A stretch of 19,591 bases of DNA, taken from NCBI GenBank assembly GCA_003648395.1, contig QMPB01000016.1:1-19591 (forward strand), read 5' to 3'. A program made the translations under genes and the position numbers. The notes under the pieces were generated by a model that saw nothing but the letters and a program-made list of their open reading frames with translations, ran no database searches and had not been told where the DNA came from. This DNA comes from Bacteroidota bacterium (lineage in GTDB: Bacteria > Bacteroidota > Bacteroidia > Bacteroidales > UBA1556). Shown here piece after piece: positions 1 to 7,387 of this stretch (position 1 is its first letter; every line of letters starts with the position of its first letter).

Positions 1-2003
1 AAGATCATCCAGAATATAGGGGGATATATACAAGTTGGGAACGAAAATATGTTGATTCATTATGGACTAAGGATTATGGGGTAATAAGGATAACCTTGAT
101 TTCTCCACAAAAAAACGATAGGGATGATTCTAATGTAATAATTGATACATTAAACCATTATGGTGATAACACAAATAGTTCATATTATGCAATTAAGGCA
201 AATCCTAAAGATGAATTATTGAACCCATATGATGCTATTTATTTTGGTAAGAAACAAACTGTAACTAGTGTATTGAACCCAATGGTTTACCACAATAAAT
301 TCTTAGGTCTTACAGGAATTGATATTCTTCTATCGAGATATTCGGAGATAATAAGAAATGTAGATAATTCATATAATTCAGATATTTTCTTGCTGTCAAA
401 TAATGGTGTTTTTGTTGAGAATCAAAAAGAAGATTTGGTAGGAACCAATATTACTGATATTATTCCTAATTCAGATATTGATTTAATTAAAAATATCAGG
501 AGAGGTGAAGCTTTTTCATTATATGTAATGAATAATGGTGAGAGTTATTATGTTACTTTCTACCCAATACAGATTTCAGGAGTTGATACTCCTTGGTCAG
601 TGGGTGTAGCTACGCCTAAGGCTGAAATGACAGCTGCTATGAAAACGAACTTTACAGCACTGCTATTTGTAAGTTTTATAGGTTTAATTATTATGACATC
701 TGTTATTTATTTTTTATCAAAAGGAATAACATTACCTATTACTAACATAACAAATTTGCTTAAACTTATGGCAAATGGAAGAATTAATAAAGTAGAAAAA
801 CTAAAAACTAAAAGAGAGGATGAAATAGGGGAAATCATAGAATCTACAAATAAATTGGTTGAGAACCTTAAAGCGACTGCCGTTTTTGCTCATGAAATAG
901 GAGAAGGAAATTTAAGTACGGATTTCGAAAGCTTAAATAAAGAGGATATATTAGGTAATTCTTTGATAAATATGCGCTTAAGCTTGAAAAAGGCTAAGCT
1001 TGAGGAGGAGAATAGAAGAATAGAAGAGGCGAAACAAAACTGGGCTACAAAAGGTTATGCGGAATTTGGTGAACTTCTGCGTAATAATACAGACAATATG
1101 GAGGCTTTTACTTATAATGTGATTAGTAATCTAATTAAATATACTGATTCAAATCAAGGAGCTATTTTCTTGTTAAATACTGCTGATGCTGCTGACCAAT
1201 ATTTAGTAATGAGCTCATGTTATGCTTACGATAGGAAGAAATATGTAGATAGCAGAATTGAAGTTGGCTCTAATTTGGTCGGACAATGTTATTTGGAGGG
1301 AGAAACTATCTATATGACAGATATTCCTGAAGATTATATAAGAATAACTAGTGGTCTAGGAGATGCTAATCCAAATACTCTTATTCTTGTTCCTTTAAAG
1401 TTTAATGATAAAGTTTATGGAGTTATGGAACTTGCAAGTTTTAATAATTACGAAGATTATCAGATTGAATTTATAGAGAAATTAGGTGAAAGTATAGCCT
1501 CAACTATTTCTACAGTTAGAGTGAATTTACAAACTATACAGCTACTTGAAGAGTCAAAACTTAAGTCTGAAGAATTAGCAGCTCAAGAGGAAGAAATGAG
1601 GCAGAATATGGAAGAATTGCAAACTACACAAGAAGAGTCTGCCCGCAGAGAATTAGATATGAATGGTGTATTAGGAGCTTTAAATTCATCATATTTAGTT
1701 TTAGAATTAAATCTTAATGCTGAGATTATCAATATTAATGAAAACGCTAAAAAATTACTCAATGTTAGTGGTTCTGTAGAAGGACAAAATTTACGTTTAT
1801 TTTTGAATCAAGAAGAATTAGATGATTTTGAAAGTATGTGGCAAAAAATATTGAATGGAGAGTCTGTACATAAGCATCATAGCGTATTTAGGTCTGGGAA
1901 ATCATACTTTATATCAGAGTCTTATAGCCCAATTTATGACGAAATGGATGAGATTTATAAAGTATTAAATCTTGGCGTTGAAATTGAAGATAGTAAGTTG
2001 TAG
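1..2003 (+). CDS. Cache-HAMP-GAF-PAS membrane sensor without output domain, copy 1 (5' partial)
   Basis: The reading frame is open from base 3, the first full codon, to the stop at 2001-2003, so the gene begins upstream of the window. The TTG at 96 is internal. The residues before it (..SWERKYVDSLWTKDYG..) align with residues 102 onward of the two downstream paralogs, so about 100 N-terminal residues, including the first membrane segment, are missing. The visible order is the rest of a periplasmic double Cache domain (with TSVLNPMVYHNKFLG and GIDI), a membrane segment near 650-720, HAMP with REDEIGE, a second HAMP-like segment with DILGNSL, GAF, a coiled coil containing EEEMRQNMEELQTTQEES, and a PAS-like end. 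It probably senses a small extracellular ligand. No kinase, cyclase, phosphatase or methyl-accepting domain follows, so signalling presumably needs a partner protein. The architecture is clear; the ligand and output are unknown. Confidence 0.85.
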   Translation, partial: DHPEYRGIYTSWERKYVDSLWTKDYGVIRITLISPQKNDRDDSNVIIDTLNHYGDNTNSSYYAIKANPKDELLNPYDAIYFGKKQTVTSVLNPMVYHNKFLGLTGIDILLSRYSEIIRNVDNSYNSDIFLLSNNGVFVENQKEDLVGTNITDIIPNSDIDLIKNIRRGEAFSLYVMNNGESYYVTFYPIQISGVDTPWSVGVATPKAEMTAAMKTNFTALLFVSFIGLIIMTSVIYFLSKGITLPITNITNLLKLMANGRINKVEKLKTKREDEIGEIIESTNKLVENLKATAVFAHEIGEGNLSTDFESLNKEDILGNSLINMRLSLKKAKLEEENRRIEEAKQNWATKGYAEFGELLRNNTDNMEAFTYNVISNLIKYTDSNQGAIFLLNTADAADQYLVMSSCYAYDRKKYVDSRIEVGSNLVGQCYLEGETIYMTDIPEDYIRITSGLGDANPNTLILVPLKFNDKVYGVMELASFNNYEDYQIEFIEKLGESIASTISTVRVNLQTIQLLEESKLKSEELAAQEEEMRQNMEELQTTQEESARRELDMNGVLGALNSSYLVLELNLNAEIININENAKKLLNVSGSVEGQNLRLFLNQEELDDFESMWQKILNGESVHKHHSVFRSGKSYFISESYSPIYDEMDEIYKVLNLGVEIEDSKL

Positions 2004-2141
2004 ATTACTATAATTTACTAAACTTATTCCCCTAATTATTATTTTTTTGTGTATTCGGCTAATTCATAGTTCGGTATTGTTATAAAACTATCTGTATAAT
2101 AGAGTATCGAATTAGATTGCTGTATTCGTGTAATTATTTTA

Positions 2142-2199
2142 TAATTAGTGTCTGCCCGAAAACCTCCTATATTAGACGTTTTCTTGCAAAGACTAATTA
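2142..2199. repeat. Imperfect 58-base palindrome, IS-end-like or MITE-like
   Basis: The outer arms are TAATTAGT (2142-2149) and ACTAATTA (2192-2199), an exact inverted match. Inside lie GTCT (2150-2153) with AGAC (2190-2193), and GAAAAC (2158-2163) with GTTTTC (2178-2183), leaving a loop of about 14 bases. The left arm reads GTGTCTGCCCGAAAAC, a style seen at insertion-sequence ends, but there is no transposase gene here. No T tract follows, so it is a poor terminator candidate. Confidence 0.5.
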
Positions 2200-2224
2200 A
2201 CTCATTGCACTTAAGTAACTTTGC

Positions 2225-2246
2225 TTGCCTGAATTGGCAAACAGGC
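2225..2246. repeat. Short GC-richer inverted repeat, REP-like
   Basis: TTGCC (2225-2229) pairs with GGCAA (2236-2240). Alternatively GCCTG (2227-2231) pairs with CAGGC (2242-2246). The layout (GCCTG, TGGCA, then ACAGG) resembles the hairpins inside the two leader repeats at 2534-2552 and 15384-15403, so it may be a decayed member of the same small family. The similarity is judged by eye on a short motif. Confidence 0.35.
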
Positions 2247-2349
2247 GATAAAAAAGTTTAATGAAATATTGGCTATTAATACAGATCATTAATAAATCCA
2301 TTATAATATGTTAAATTGTAATTGTAGTAATTATTATTAGGATAAATTT

Positions 2350-2383
2350 TTTGTAACCATATATGTATTTTTTCGTAAATTTG
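2350..2383 (+). promoter_or_regulatory. Bacteroidota-type promoter candidate upstream of sensor copy 2
   Basis: TTTG at 2350-2353 is followed after 22 bases by TAAATTTG at 2376-2383, which matches the Bacteroidota -7 consensus TAnnTTTG. Transcription would begin near 2388 and give a leader of about 190 bases carrying a palindrome and the shared leader block. The motif is short, so chance matches are possible in AT-rich DNA. Confidence 0.45.
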
Positions 2384-2399
2384 ACAGCTAGGATTGTGT

Positions 2400-2423
2400 C
2401 TAAATAGGTAATTACTTATTTAG
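2400..2423. repeat. 24-base near-perfect palindrome just after the promoter candidate
   Basis: CTAAATA (2400-2406) and TATTTAG (2417-2423) flank GTAATTAC, which is itself a palindrome. The whole 24 bases is self-complementary apart from one pair. It lies about 12 bases downstream of the predicted transcription start, a position suited to a dimeric repressor site or a leader hairpin. Either role is inference. Confidence 0.4.
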
Positions 2424-2459
2424 AGTCCTAAATTTATTTAACATTATTATTCTAATATT

Positions 2460-2580
2460 ATGAAACGAATATGACAAAAATTAATCTTATTTTGATCCGC
2501 AGGACAATGATTAATATTTGTTATGTGACTCCACCTGCCTGTTGGCAGATAGTTATCACAAAATTAATAAAATTAAACAT
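2460..2580 (+). promoter_or_regulatory. Shared leader block, copy A (before sensor copy 2)
   Basis: This block matches 15309-15431 over its whole length, about 80% by eye, and in both places ends exactly at the start codon (..AAACAT then ATGAAAA). Conserved parts are an opening ATGAAACGAA, an inverted repeat TTAATC (2481-2486) with GATTAA (2509-2514), TTTG (2491-2494) and AATATTTG (2513-2520) in promoter-like spacing, a hairpin CCTGCCTG (2534-2541) with CAGATAG (2546-2552), and AAATTAATAAA before the start. One mismatch to TAnnTTTG makes the internal promoter uncertain. It may be a duplicated promoter and leader, a structured RNA, or a small mobile repeat. Confidence 0.65.
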
Positions 2581-4884
2581 ATGAAAAGACTTTCTCAATT
2601 TAATCTAAACACTAAGCTTGTTGTTTACATAGTTTCAGTAATTCTAGTTATTTTTGTTATTATATTTGGCTTTATTGGCATAAGAATGAATCCTGTTTTG
2701 ATGGGTGGAATAGAGAAGATTGCAGACAATAATGTTGGTAAATATGCTAATTTGTTCAGGTCTTATTTGTCTGAAGACATGCAAATATCACGAACTATTA
2801 GTGATAACCTTGAAACTTTTTTGCCTCTTTCTGGTGAAGAAAAAATGAAAAGAACGGAAGCAATTCTTCAAAGAATTTATAAAAAACATCCAAATTATAG
2901 AGCGATATACGTTAGTTGGGAAAGACGCTTTGTGGATCCTAATTGGAATAAAAAATATGGTAGAATTAGAATGGCATTATTTAGTCCGCCTTCCTCCAAT
3001 GATGACCATTCTAACGTTATTATTGACTCTATGAACACTTTTGGTGATGATGTAAATAGTTCTTATTATGCAACTAAATTAGATCATAAAGATATACTTG
3101 CTGACCCTTATGATGATGTTTATTTTGGAGTTAAGCAGACAGTTACAAGCGTTTTTAATGCAATGGTTTATGAAAATGAATTTCTCGGATCAACTGGTAT
3201 TGACATTCCTCTTTCGCGTTATGCCGACATTATTGCTAAGGCTGAGAAATTTTATGGTTCTACAATATTTCTGTTGTCAAATGATGGAGTATTTGTTGGA
3301 AATCAACAGTCAGAACTTGTTGGAGCAAGCATTACCGATATTATTAAAGGTTCAGATATAGATATTATTGATAATATAAAAAAGGGGGAAGCCTTTTCTA
3401 CTTATGTAAATAATATTCAGAATGATGATTTCTATGTAACTTTTTATCCTTTTACCGTCCACGGTGCTGAGGAAACTCCATGGATGGTTGGTATTGCATT
3501 ACCTAAAAGTGAAATGAAGAAAGTAATGTCAAGTAATTTCATGGCGTTAATAATAGCTGGTATTATTGGATTGGCAATTCTTATTGTTGTTATTTTCTTT
3601 TTGGCTAAAAGTATTACAGGGCCGATTACACATATTACATATTTGTTAAAGCTTTTAGCTTCAGGTGAAATAAATAAAGTAAATAAAATTGATTTTGATA
3701 GAGAAGATGAGATTGGAGAGATAGTTAGTTCAACAAACGTTTTAGTTGATAATCTTAAAAAAACTGCAACCTTTGCCCAAGAAATAGGAGAAGGTAATCT
3801 TGAAACTGAATACGAAAGTATAGGTGATAGTGATATTCTAGGAAATTCATTATTGAATATGAGGAGAAGCCTTTATAATGCAAATATTGAAGAAGAAAAT
3901 AGAAGGAAAGAAGAAGAAAAGCTAAATTGGGCAACAGTAGGTTATGCGAAATTCGGTGAACTGCTTCGTAATAATGCTGAAAATATTGAGGCATTTACAT
4001 ATTCGGTTATTAGTAATCTTGTAAAATATACTAACTCTAATCAAGGAGCATTATTCTTATTAAATACTGACGACGACAAGGATCAGTATTTAACAATGAG
4101 CTCATGCTATGCATACGAAAGAAAAAAGTATGTGGACAAAAGAATTGATGTAGGGTCAAATCTTGTTGGACAATGTTTTTTGGAAGGCGACACTATTTAT
4201 ATGACTGATATCCCCAGTGATTATATAAATATTACTAGTGGATTAGGAACTGCAAATCCAAGTACATTAATTTTAGTTCCATTAAAGTTTAATGAGAAGG
4301 TATTTGGCGTAATAGAACTTGCAAGCTTTAATAAGTATGAGCCTTATCAAATTGTTTTTATAGAGAAACTTGGTGAAAGCATAGCATCAACAATATCTAC
4401 TGTTAGAGTTAATTTACAAACTGTTCAATTGTTAGAAGAGTCGAAACTTAAATCAGAAGAATTGGCAGCTCAAGAGGAAGAGATGAGACAGAATATGGAA
4501 GAGCTTCAAACTACTCAAGAAGAATCTGCTCGTCGAGAACTGGATATGAATGGAATATTGGATGCTCTTAATTCTTCATATATTGTTTTAGAGTTAGATA
4601 CTGATGCACGTATTATTAATATAAATGATAATGCAAAAAAATTATTAGCAACTTCGCATGACGATATTGAAGGTAGTAATCTTAGGTCGTTCTTAGAACA
4701 AGAAGAGATGGCGGAATTCGATGAAATGTGGTCTGAATTGATGACGGGACAATCTGTGAGTAGACAGCGTACAATTTCTAGATCAGGAAGTGAGATTGTT
4801 ATGTCTGAATCATATACTCCTATTTATAACGATATGGATGAAATCTATAAGGTGCTTAATATCGGTGTAGAAATAGTAGAGTAA
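2581..4884 (+). CDS. Cache-HAMP-GAF-PAS membrane sensor without output domain, copy 2
   Basis: The protein has 767 residues. ATG 2581 is chosen over an in-frame TTG at 2518 because MKRLSQFNLNTKLVVYIVSV matches the start of copy 3 and the extra residues would come from the leader repeat. Segments: TM about 13-34, periplasmic double Cache 36-318 (with TSVFNAMVYENEFLG and GIDI at 206-209), TM 321-342, HAMP with REDEIGE at 374-380, second HAMP-like segment with DILGNSL, GAF about 455-610, acidic coiled coil 615-655, PAS-like 656-764. No output domain follows. By family logic it binds a small molecule outside the inner membrane and changes GAF/PAS conformation or partner binding inside. It is 37 bases from copy 3, so the two are probably cotranscribed. 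Confidence 0.9.
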   Translation: MKRLSQFNLNTKLVVYIVSVILVIFVIIFGFIGIRMNPVLMGGIEKIADNNVGKYANLFRSYLSEDMQISRTISDNLETFLPLSGEEKMKRTEAILQRIYKKHPNYRAIYVSWERRFVDPNWNKKYGRIRMALFSPPSSNDDHSNVIIDSMNTFGDDVNSSYYATKLDHKDILADPYDDVYFGVKQTVTSVFNAMVYENEFLGSTGIDIPLSRYADIIAKAEKFYGSTIFLLSNDGVFVGNQQSELVGASITDIIKGSDIDIIDNIKKGEAFSTYVNNIQNDDFYVTFYPFTVHGAEETPWMVGIALPKSEMKKVMSSNFMALIIAGIIGLAILIVVIFFLAKSITGPITHITYLLKLLASGEINKVNKIDFDREDEIGEIVSSTNVLVDNLKKTATFAQEIGEGNLETEYESIGDSDILGNSLLNMRRSLYNANIEEENRRKEEEKLNWATVGYAKFGELLRNNAENIEAFTYSVISNLVKYTNSNQGALFLLNTDDDKDQYLTMSSCYAYERKKYVDKRIDVGSNLVGQCFLEGDTIYMTDIPSDYINITSGLGTANPSTLILVPLKFNEKVFGVIELASFNKYEPYQIVFIEKLGESIASTISTVRVNLQTVQLLEESKLKSEELAAQEEEMRQNMEELQTTQEESARRELDMNGILDALNSSYIVLELDTDARIININDNAKKLLATSHDDIEGSNLRSFLEQEEMAEFDEMWSELMTGQSVSRQRTISRSGSEIVMSESYTPIYNDMDEIYKVLNIGVEIVE

Positions 4885-4921
4885 TAGAAATTAAAGATTT
4901 ATTATATTAATTATTCAAATT

Positions 4922-7222
4922 ATGAAGATTTTTTCTAAACTAAAATTAAATACAAGATTAATCTTGACTATTATTTCTGTGGTAGTGATTATTTATTCAT
5001 TATTATTTGGTTTTGTTGTTTATCGAATGGGACCAGTAATTCGTGGTGAAATTGAAGGTATTGCTGATAATAATGTGGCAAAATATGCTAATTTATTTAA
5101 ATCATATCTTTCTGAAGACATGATGATTTCAAGAACAATTTCGGATAATCTAGAAACATATTTGCCATTAAGTCCAGAAGAAAAAATAAAAAGAACAGAA
5201 GCTTTTTTGAATAGAGTTTATAAGAAAAATCCTAGCTATAAAGCCGTATATGTGAGTTGGGAAAGACGTTTTGTAGACTCCACATGGAATAAAAAATATG
5301 GTAGAATTAGAATTACTCTTTATGGACCTCCAAAGACAAACAACGATAGGTCAAGTATACAATATGATACTTTAAACACTTTTGGTGATGATATTAATAG
5401 CTCATATTACCAGACTAAGGTAGTTCAGAAAGATGTTCTTGCGAATCCATATAAGGACGATTATTATGGTGTAATAGAAACAGTAACTAGTGTGTTTACT
5501 CCAATGGTATATGAGGGGGAGTTTCTTGGTGCAGCTGGAGTTGATATACCCCTTTCTACTTATGCCGATATTATTGATAAAGCTGAGAAATTCTATAATT
5601 CTAATATTTTTCTTCTTTCAAATGATGGAGTATTTGTAGGTAATCAGGTAAAAGAATTAGTAGGAAAATCTATTAGGGATATAACTAAAGATAATGTTGA
5701 TAGTATTATTTTAAAAGTTAAAAAAGGGAAAGCATTTTCAATGTACAATACAGTGGATGGCATAGAGTATTATGTTACTTATTATCCATTTAATGTTACT
5801 GGTGCTGATACGCCATGGATGGTAGGAATTGCTATGCCTGTAAAAGATATGAGAGGAATAATGATTAATAACTTTAAAGCCCTTGTTATAGTTGGTATAC
5901 TTGGGCTATTAATTATGTTAGTTATAGTTTATTTTATTGCAAAGGGGATTTCTAAGCCAATAAGTAAGATTACAAAAGTAGTTAATAAATTGGCAAAAGG
6001 TGAGATCGATAAGGCAAATGATATAAAAACAGCTAGAGAAGATGAAATAGGAGAAATTGTCAGCTCTTCTAATGCCTTGCTCGATAACTTAAGAAAAACG
6101 GAATATTTTGCTCAAGAGATTGGTAAAGGTAATTTGGATTCAGAATACCAAAGCCTTAATGAGAATGATGTTTTAGGTAATTCGCTATTAAATATGCGAA
6201 AAAGCCTAAAAAAGGCAAATGAAGAGGAAGAAAAAAGAAGGGAAAATGAAAGAATGCAGAGTTGGGCGACTACAGGATATGCTAAATTTGGAGAATTATT
6301 GCGTCATAGCACTGATAATATGGAGGCTTTTACATATAATGTAATTAGTAACCTTGTAAAGTATACTAATTCAAATCAAGGAGCATTATTCTTATTAAAT
6401 ACTGAAGATGATAACGACTCTTACTTAGTAATGAGTGCTTCATATGCTTATTCTCGAATGAAGTATAAAGATAAAAGAATTGAGATTGGTGAAGGCCTTG
6501 TTGGACAGTGTTTCCAAGAAGAGGATAGGATTTATATGACTGATGTGCCTGAGGGTTATACATCTATTACAAGTGGACTTGGAGAAGCAAAGCCCAATAC
6601 TATTTTGCTTGTTCCTCTTAAATTTAACGAAAAGGTTTACGGAGTGATAGAATTGTCTAGTTTTTATAAGTATGATGACTATCATATCTCATTTATTGAA
6701 CAATTAGCAGAAAGTATAGCTTCTACTATTTCTAGTGTAAGAGTAAATCTTCAAACTGTTCAATTATTAGAAGAGTCAAAACTTAAATCAGAAGAATTAG
6801 CCGCCCAAGAAGAAGAAATGCGTCAAAATATGGAAGAGCTTCAAACTACTCAGGAAGAATCTGCTCGTCGAGAACTGGATATGAATGGTATTCTAGATGC
6901 ACTTAATTCATCATATATTGTTATGGAGCTTGATGTTGAGGGTAATATTATTAACATTAATGAGAATGCTAAAAGATTGCTTGATGTCTCTAATGATATT
7001 GTTGAAGGTAAAAATCTTAGGTCTTTACTAACCAACGAAGAACTTGAGGAGTTTGAGTCATTATGGAAAGATGTGCTTGCTGGAGAAACAGTTACTAAAC
7101 AACATAAGATTGTTAGAGGTGCAAATGCATTTACAATTTCAGAATCCTATACTCCTGTGTATAATGATATGGGTGATATAGTAAAAGTACTTAATATTGG
7201 TGTTGAAGTAAAGAATGACTAG
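4922..7222 (+). CDS. Cache-HAMP-GAF-PAS membrane sensor without output domain, copy 3
   Basis: The protein has 766 residues with the same layout as copy 2: TM 13-34, double Cache 36-316 (TSVFTPMVYEGEFLG at 189-203, GVDI at 206-209), TM 319-340, HAMP about 341-393 with AREDEIGE, a HAMP-like second segment to about 445 with DVLGNSL, GAF about 455-608, coiled coil 608-655, PAS-like 655-762. Cytoplasmic parts are far closer among the three copies than the Cache domains, suggesting different ligands feeding one output partner. Charged stretches after the second HAMP (EEEEKRRENER) look like a signalling helix. No enzymatic or chemotaxis output domain is present. An intrinsic terminator follows 25 bases after the stop, so this is probably the last gene of the sensor operon. 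Confidence 0.9.
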   Translation: MKIFSKLKLNTRLILTIISVVVIIYSLLFGFVVYRMGPVIRGEIEGIADNNVAKYANLFKSYLSEDMMISRTISDNLETYLPLSPEEKIKRTEAFLNRVYKKNPSYKAVYVSWERRFVDSTWNKKYGRIRITLYGPPKTNNDRSSIQYDTLNTFGDDINSSYYQTKVVQKDVLANPYKDDYYGVIETVTSVFTPMVYEGEFLGAAGVDIPLSTYADIIDKAEKFYNSNIFLLSNDGVFVGNQVKELVGKSIRDITKDNVDSIILKVKKGKAFSMYNTVDGIEYYVTYYPFNVTGADTPWMVGIAMPVKDMRGIMINNFKALVIVGILGLLIMLVIVYFIAKGISKPISKITKVVNKLAKGEIDKANDIKTAREDEIGEIVSSSNALLDNLRKTEYFAQEIGKGNLDSEYQSLNENDVLGNSLLNMRKSLKKANEEEEKRRENERMQSWATTGYAKFGELLRHSTDNMEAFTYNVISNLVKYTNSNQGALFLLNTEDDNDSYLVMSASYAYSRMKYKDKRIEIGEGLVGQCFQEEDRIYMTDVPEGYTSITSGLGEAKPNTILLVPLKFNEKVYGVIELSSFYKYDDYHISFIEQLAESIASTISSVRVNLQTVQLLEESKLKSEELAAQEEEMRQNMEELQTTQEESARRELDMNGILDALNSSYIVMELDVEGNIININENAKRLLDVSNDIVEGKNLRSLLTNEELEEFESLWKDVLAGETVTKQHKIVRGANAFTISESYTPVYNDMGDIVKVLNIGVEVKND

Positions 7223-7247
7223 AAAATAGAATTACTTAAATATATTT

Positions 7248-7287
7248 AATGGAATAATTGGTTATCATAATCATTATTCCATTTTTT
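7248..7287 (+). terminator. Intrinsic terminator after the sensor array
   Basis: AATGGAATAAT (7248-7258) pairs perfectly with ATTATTCCATT (7273-7283). The 14-base loop can pair partly to lengthen the stem. Six T follow at 7282-7287. It separates the sensor operon from the T9SS protein gene. Confidence 0.8.
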
Positions 7288-7387
7288 ATGCAATTATTAA
7301 TAATTATATAATAGTAAGGTAGGGTATTGATAAAAATGGCGCGTCATAATAGTGTTAAAATATTTTTATTAATTAAATTATTGTAAA

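Larger units (their letters stand above)
2004..2580. other. 577-base intergenic region, no gene seen
   Basis: No credible coding sequence was found here on either strand. The longest obvious small reading frame, from ATG 2261, is only 17 codons and has no support. The gap instead holds, in order, a 58-base imperfect palindrome, a short GC-richer inverted repeat, a promoter candidate, a 24-base palindrome and a 120-base block that recurs upstream of the SusD-like gene. These are listed separately. No clear intrinsic terminator follows the first sensor gene. Confidence 0.6.

Noticed and set aside
96..2003. Sensor copy 1 starting at TTG 96
   Set aside because: The frame stays open to base 3 and the upstream residues align with internal positions of the two paralogs, so 96 is inside a truncated gene.
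2261..2314. 17-codon reading frame in the gap before sensor copy 2
   Set aside because: It is too short, has no homology clue and no ribosome-binding or promoter context.
2518..2580. Upstream TTG start for sensor copy 2
   Set aside because: The added residues would be translated from the shared leader repeat, and ATG 2581 aligns with the start of copy 3.
1..7222. Chemotaxis receptors
   Set aside because: The Cache-HAMP layout fits, but none of the three proteins has the conserved hairpin signalling domain; GAF and PAS follow instead.
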